Shown: positions 6,042 through 8,384 of the stretch, in pieces | Layout of the letters: every line of letters starts with the position of its first letter | Position numbering within the stretch: the stretch's first letter is position 1 | Source of the DNA: Candidatus Kaiserbacteria bacterium | GTDB lineage: Bacteria; Patescibacteriota; Minisyncoccia; Phycocordibacterales; Phycocordibacteraceae | NCBI GenBank assembly: GCA_016182285.1 | Contig: JACOXQ010000078.1 | Span: 1-8,384, forward strand | Direction of reading: 5' to 3' | DNA length: 8,384 bases | Notes under the pieces: model-generated | The model's database searches: none | What the model saw: the letters and a program-made list of their open reading frames with translations, nothing else | What the model was told of the DNA's origin: nothing | Position numbers and translations under genes: made by a program

Positions 6042-6059
6042 TGCACAATGCACAATGGA
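6039..6059 (+). repeat. Heptamer repeats spanning the murJ stop and the lepA start
   Basis: Three 7-nt units in a row: TAATGCA, CAATGCA, CAATGGA. They contain the murJ stop (TAA 6039-6041) and three ATGs 7 nt apart (6041, 6048, 6055). The ATGs are in three different frames, and only the last is in the lepA frame. Confidence 0.8.
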
Positions 6060-7965
6060 TCAAAAACACATTCGCAACTTTTCAATAATAGCGCACGTTG
6101 ACCACGGTAAGTCTACGCTAGCCGACCGCATGCTTGAACGCACGGGAACGATTCCCGACAGGCTCATGCGCGACCAATTTTTGGACCGTATGGACTTGGA
6201 GCGCGAGCGCGGCATCACAATAAAAATGCAACCTGTTCGGATGGTGTACCATCCGAAATTTTCAATTTCCAATTCTCAATTTTCAATCAATGATTCAATT
6301 TCCAATGAAAATTCAAACATTGAAAATTCTTTGGAAATTGCAAAATTGAAAATTGAAAATTCAGATTCAGAATACGTTCTGAATCTGATAGACACTCCAG
6401 GACACATAGATTTCTCCTACGAAGTCTCGCGCGCGCTTCACGCGGTAGAGGGAGTGCTTCTGCTCGTTGACTCCACGCAGGGCGTGCAGGCGCAGACGCT
6501 TACGACGCTCTCGGCTGCGCAGGCGCAAGGATGCGCCGTCATACCCGTTGTTTCTAAAATTGATTCTCCGGCCGCGCGCATCGCCGAGGTGAAGGAGGAA
6601 CTCGCACAGCTTCTCGGCATATCGCCAAGCGATGTACTCGCCGTATCGGGGAAGACCGGCGAGGGCGTGGACGAATTGTTAAAGACGATTGTAGAAAAAG
6701 TCCCGTCTCCGCAGAGTTCGTCTGCGATAAACGAACCTCGCGGCCTCATCTTTGACTTTTCGTACTCAACGCATCGCGGCATCGCCGTATATCTGCGCGT
6801 CTTTGACGGGACGTTTAAAAAAGGCCAACCGCTGCGATTCCATGCGGCCGGAAAAGATTTTATCGCGCTTGAGACCGGAATTTTCACTCCTGAAGAAACG
6901 CCGTCGGAATCGCTCTCCGCCGGCGAAATCGGCTATATAGTGACCGGCATCAAGGAGGCGGGCGTCGTCGCCGTAGGCGACACTATCGGAGCCGTCCGAG
7001 GGACGCTTCCTCCATTGCCGGGCTACTCTGTGCCGAGGCCGGTCGTCTGGGCATCCGTGTATCCGAAGGACCAGAACGACCTGCCGATTCTGCGCAAGTC
7101 GCTTGAAAGGCTGCGTCTCTCGGATTCGTCTTTGTCATTTGAGGAAGAATCATCAGGCGTGCTGGGCAGGGGATTCCGGTGCGGCTTCTTGGGCCTTCTG
7201 CATTTAGAAATCATAACTGAACGCTTAAAGAGAGAATTCAATCTCTCGCTTGTCGTAACCATTCCGACAATCTCATATGCAGTTACGAGGACAAACGGTT
7301 CGCGCGAAATTATCTATACTCCCGCCAAGTTTCCGGAGCACGGCGATATAATAAAAATAGAAGAACCGTGGGCGAAGGTCATTATCATCACGCCGCCGGA
7401 CTCTTTAAACACCCTCATACAATTGCTCTACGAGCATGAGGCGAATACGCTCGCGACAGAAACGTTTAACGACGGACGGATAGAGATGGCTGTAGAGATG
7501 CCTCTAAGAGAGCTTATGCGGGGATTCTTTGATAAATTAAAAAACATTTCTTCCGGTTATGCGTCTCTCTCGTATGAGATTCTTCCCGAACGAATTGCGG
7601 ATGTCGTGCGGCTGGATATCTTGGTCGCCGAGGAGCCGGTGCCGGCCTTCGCGCGCGTAGTCGCGGAGAGAAGAGTAGAAGAGGAGGCGGAGAAGATGGT
7701 GGAGAAGCTTCACTCAATCCTGCCGAAACAGCTCTTCAATACGAAGATTCAGGCGAAAGTGCAGGGAAGAATTATTTCTTCGCGCACGCTCTCGGCGATG
7801 AGAAAAGACGTGACGGGTTATCTATACGGCGGCGACGTCTCGCGCAAGAAAAAACTGCTGGAGAAACAAAAGAAGGGCAAGAAAAAATTGCTTGAGAGGG
7901 GCACTGGCTCGGTCAACATCCCCGAAGAAGTATTCATGAAAATGGTGCAGTCTTCTTCTGAATGA
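6055..7965 (+). CDS. lepA: Elongation factor 4 (LepA) GTPase with an in-frame repeat insertion
   Basis: 636 aa versus about 599 in E. coli. LepA is a ribosome-binding translational GTPase related to EF-G, involved in translation quality and ribosome biogenesis. G domain: P-loop AHVDHGKST (13-21), G2 RGIT (52-55), G3 DTPGH (113-117), G4 SKID (167-170, usually NKID) and G5 VSGKTG (197-202). Later landmarks: RGLIFDFSYSTHRGIAVYLRV (domain II), the GVLGRGFRCGFLGLLHLEI block (368-386), YGGDVSRKKKLLEKQKKGKK (591-610) and the basic LepA C-terminus. About 36 Asn/Ser/Ile-rich residues (68-103) between G2 and G3 have no counterpart in the family and come from a repeat array in the DNA. There is no Shine-Dalgarno site. 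The start overlaps heptamer repeats 13 nt after murJ, so co-transcription is likely. Confidence 0.96.
   Translation: MDQKHIRNFSIIAHVDHGKSTLADRMLERTGTIPDRLMRDQFLDRMDLERERGITIKMQPVRMVYHPKFSISNSQFSINDSISNENSNIENSLEIAKLKIENSDSEYVLNLIDTPGHIDFSYEVSRALHAVEGVLLLVDSTQGVQAQTLTTLSAAQAQGCAVIPVVSKIDSPAARIAEVKEELAQLLGISPSDVLAVSGKTGEGVDELLKTIVEKVPSPQSSSAINEPRGLIFDFSYSTHRGIAVYLRVFDGTFKKGQPLRFHAAGKDFIALETGIFTPEETPSESLSAGEIGYIVTGIKEAGVVAVGDTIGAVRGTLPPLPGYSVPRPVVWASVYPKDQNDLPILRKSLERLRLSDSSLSFEEESSGVLGRGFRCGFLGLLHLEIITERLKREFNLSLVVTIPTISYAVTRTNGSREIIYTPAKFPEHGDIIKIEEPWAKVIIITPPDSLNTLIQLLYEHEANTLATETFNDGRIEMAVEMPLRELMRGFFDKLKNISSGYASLSYEILPERIADVVRLDILVAEEPVPAFARVVAERRVEEEAEKMVEKLHSILPKQLFNTKIQAKVQGRIISSRTLSAMRKDVTGYLYGGDVSRKKKLLEKQKKGKKKLLERGTGSVNIPEEVFMKMVQSSSE
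6256..6362. repeat. Foldback heptamer array translated inside lepA
   Basis: Plus-strand units at 6263-6290 are CAATTTC, CAATTCT, CAATTTT, CAATCAA; two more follow at 6296-6309 (CAATTTC, CAATGAA). From about 6319 to 6362 the same units run in reverse (GAAATTG, AAAATTG, AAAATTG, then AAAATTC). The stretch is strongly AT-rich within a GC-richer gene and keeps the reading frame open. Confidence 0.88.
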
Positions 7966-7968
7966 TTG

Positions 7969-7974
7969 TATACT
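7969..7974 (+). promoter_or_regulatory. -10 box of the FtsB-like gene, leaderless spacing
   Basis: TATACT lies just after the lepA stop and exactly 6 nt before the ATG at 7981. No clear -35 is visible. It may add to read-through from lepA. Confidence 0.55.
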
Positions 7975-7980
7975 GCATGA

Positions 7981-8319
7981 ATGCGGGCGAAACAGTGGCG
8001 GCAGGGTTTTTTTATCGGCATACTTATGCTGGTCGCTTTCTGGCTCGCGTCGCTCATATGGGGTCTCGCCGGGAAGGTTCAGATAGCGGTTGACGAAGCG
8101 CATAAGGCCGAGCGGCGGTATAAGGCTCTGGAAGAAAGAAAGATGGTTCTTGAGGCGAATCTGGCCGCGCTAGAGACCTCGCGCGGGAAGGATGCGGCCA
8201 TCCGGACGGCTTTCGGGGTTGCGCGCCCCGGAGAAGAGGTTATCGTGGTCGTGCAGCCGGCGGCTACCGCCACGACGACAGAACCCTCGTGGTGGGAAAT
8301 GTTCTTAAGCTGGTTCTAA
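7981..8319 (+). CDS. FtsB/DivIC-family septum formation initiator protein
   Basis: 112 aa with the standard layout of the family: a short basic cytoplasmic tail (MRAKQWRQ), one membrane span (about 10-30), and an outside coiled coil (about 34-66). A small conserved region follows, with RGKDAAIRTAFGVARPGEEVIVVV at 68-91. Proteins of this type join FtsL and FtsQ/DivIB to form the divisome subcomplex that activates septal peptidoglycan synthesis. The C-terminus is a Thr/Ala linker and an aromatic patch (WWEMFLSWF). The start is 15 nt after the lepA stop and no Shine-Dalgarno site is present. Placement downstream of murJ fits a cell-wall and division role. FtsB and DivIC cannot be told apart from sequence alone, so no symbol is given. 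Confidence 0.82.
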   Translation: MRAKQWRQGFFIGILMLVAFWLASLIWGLAGKVQIAVDEAHKAERRYKALEERKMVLEANLAALETSRGKDAAIRTAFGVARPGEEVIVVVQPAATATTTEPSWWEMFLSWF

Positions 8320-8322
8320 AGT

Positions 8323-8341
8323 ATTGAGATGACATCTCAAT
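8323..8341. repeat. 19-bp perfect palindrome between the FtsB-like gene and tRNA-Gly
   Basis: ATTGAGATG, a central A, then CATCTCAAT. Its inner 15 bases, TGAGATGACATCTCA, align with the transposase-linked palindromes, and four of the five differences come as symmetric pairs. A one-base loop and no T-tract argue against a terminator. Confidence 0.8.
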
Positions 8342-8345
8342 GCAT

Positions 8346-8384
8346 GCGGATATAGTTTAGTGGTAGAGCGGGTGCTTCCCAAGC
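8346..8384 (+). tRNA. tRNA-Gly (anticodon CCC), 5' half, truncated by window edge
   Basis: An acceptor strand GCGGATA is followed by TA and the D arm GTTT-AGTGGTA-GAGC. Then come anticodon-stem bases GGTGC and the 7-nt loop TTCCCAA, with anticodon CCC at 8378-8380. It reads GGG codons. The 3' half is outside the window. It starts 26 nt after the FtsB-like stop and may be co-transcribed with that gene. Confidence 0.92.

Noticed and set aside
7977..7979. Earlier ATG for the FtsB-like gene
   Set aside because: It is out of frame with the family-matching protein that starts at 7981.
8323..8341. Terminator of the FtsB-like gene
   Set aside because: The inverted repeat has a single central base and no T-tract; it fits a DNA-binding palindrome better.
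7963..8384. Recoding of UGA as glycine, given a tRNA-Gly nearby
   Set aside because: UGA ends lepA at the right place and the tRNA anticodon is CCC, not UCA.

Overview
The window reads as chromosome from a bacterium of the Candidate Phyla Radiation (Patescibacteria), most likely a Parcubacteria-type lineage. This is inferred from the gene repertoire: a divergent MurJ, an O-antigen-ligase-like membrane protein fused to TPRs, a short FtsB/DivIC protein with a C-terminal aromatic patch, and small coiled-coil and zinc-finger proteins. The near absence of Shine-Dalgarno sites and the very short intergenic gaps fit the same picture. UGA is an ordinary stop here (lepA ends in it), so the UGA=Gly code of SR1/Gracilibacteria does not apply.

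Layout. Positions 1-220 (minus) hold the 5' part of RNase P RNA (rnpB), cut by the window edge. Positions 249-926 (minus) encode a REP-associated/IS200-like HUH tyrosine transposase with its own promoter and two 15-bp palindromes upstream. Positions 1081-3459 (plus) encode a multi-membrane-span O-antigen-ligase-like protein with a C-terminal TPR half. Positions 3493-3786 (plus) encode a 97-aa coiled-coil protein. It converges on a 94-aa cysteine-rich zinc-finger protein at 3950-4234 (minus), which has a good promoter, Shine-Dalgarno site and terminator. Diverging from that gene is murJ (4356-6041), followed closely by lepA (6055-7965), a FtsB/DivIC-like gene (7981-8319) and the start of tRNA-Gly(CCC) (8346 to the edge). 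murJ, lepA and ftsB form a compact cell-envelope, division and translation cluster.

The most interesting signals are not genes. (1) Three places, the rnpB P3 helix, the middle of the LepA GTPase domain and the murJ/lepA junction, carry arrays with one grammar: 7-nt units beginning CAA. In rnpB and lepA the array folds back on itself. In rnpB it makes a giant P3 arm, and in lepA it is translated in frame as about 36 extra residues between G2 and G3. (2) Three protein genes have a -10 hexamer exactly 6 nt before the ATG, the same spacing as from the rnpB -10 to its likely 5' end, which points to leaderless transcription. (3) A family of odd-centred palindromes with paired substitutions (consensus TRAGRTGWCAYCTYA) occurs three times; one copy fills the spacer of the transposase promoter. 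No CRISPR array, prophage or defence system is visible.
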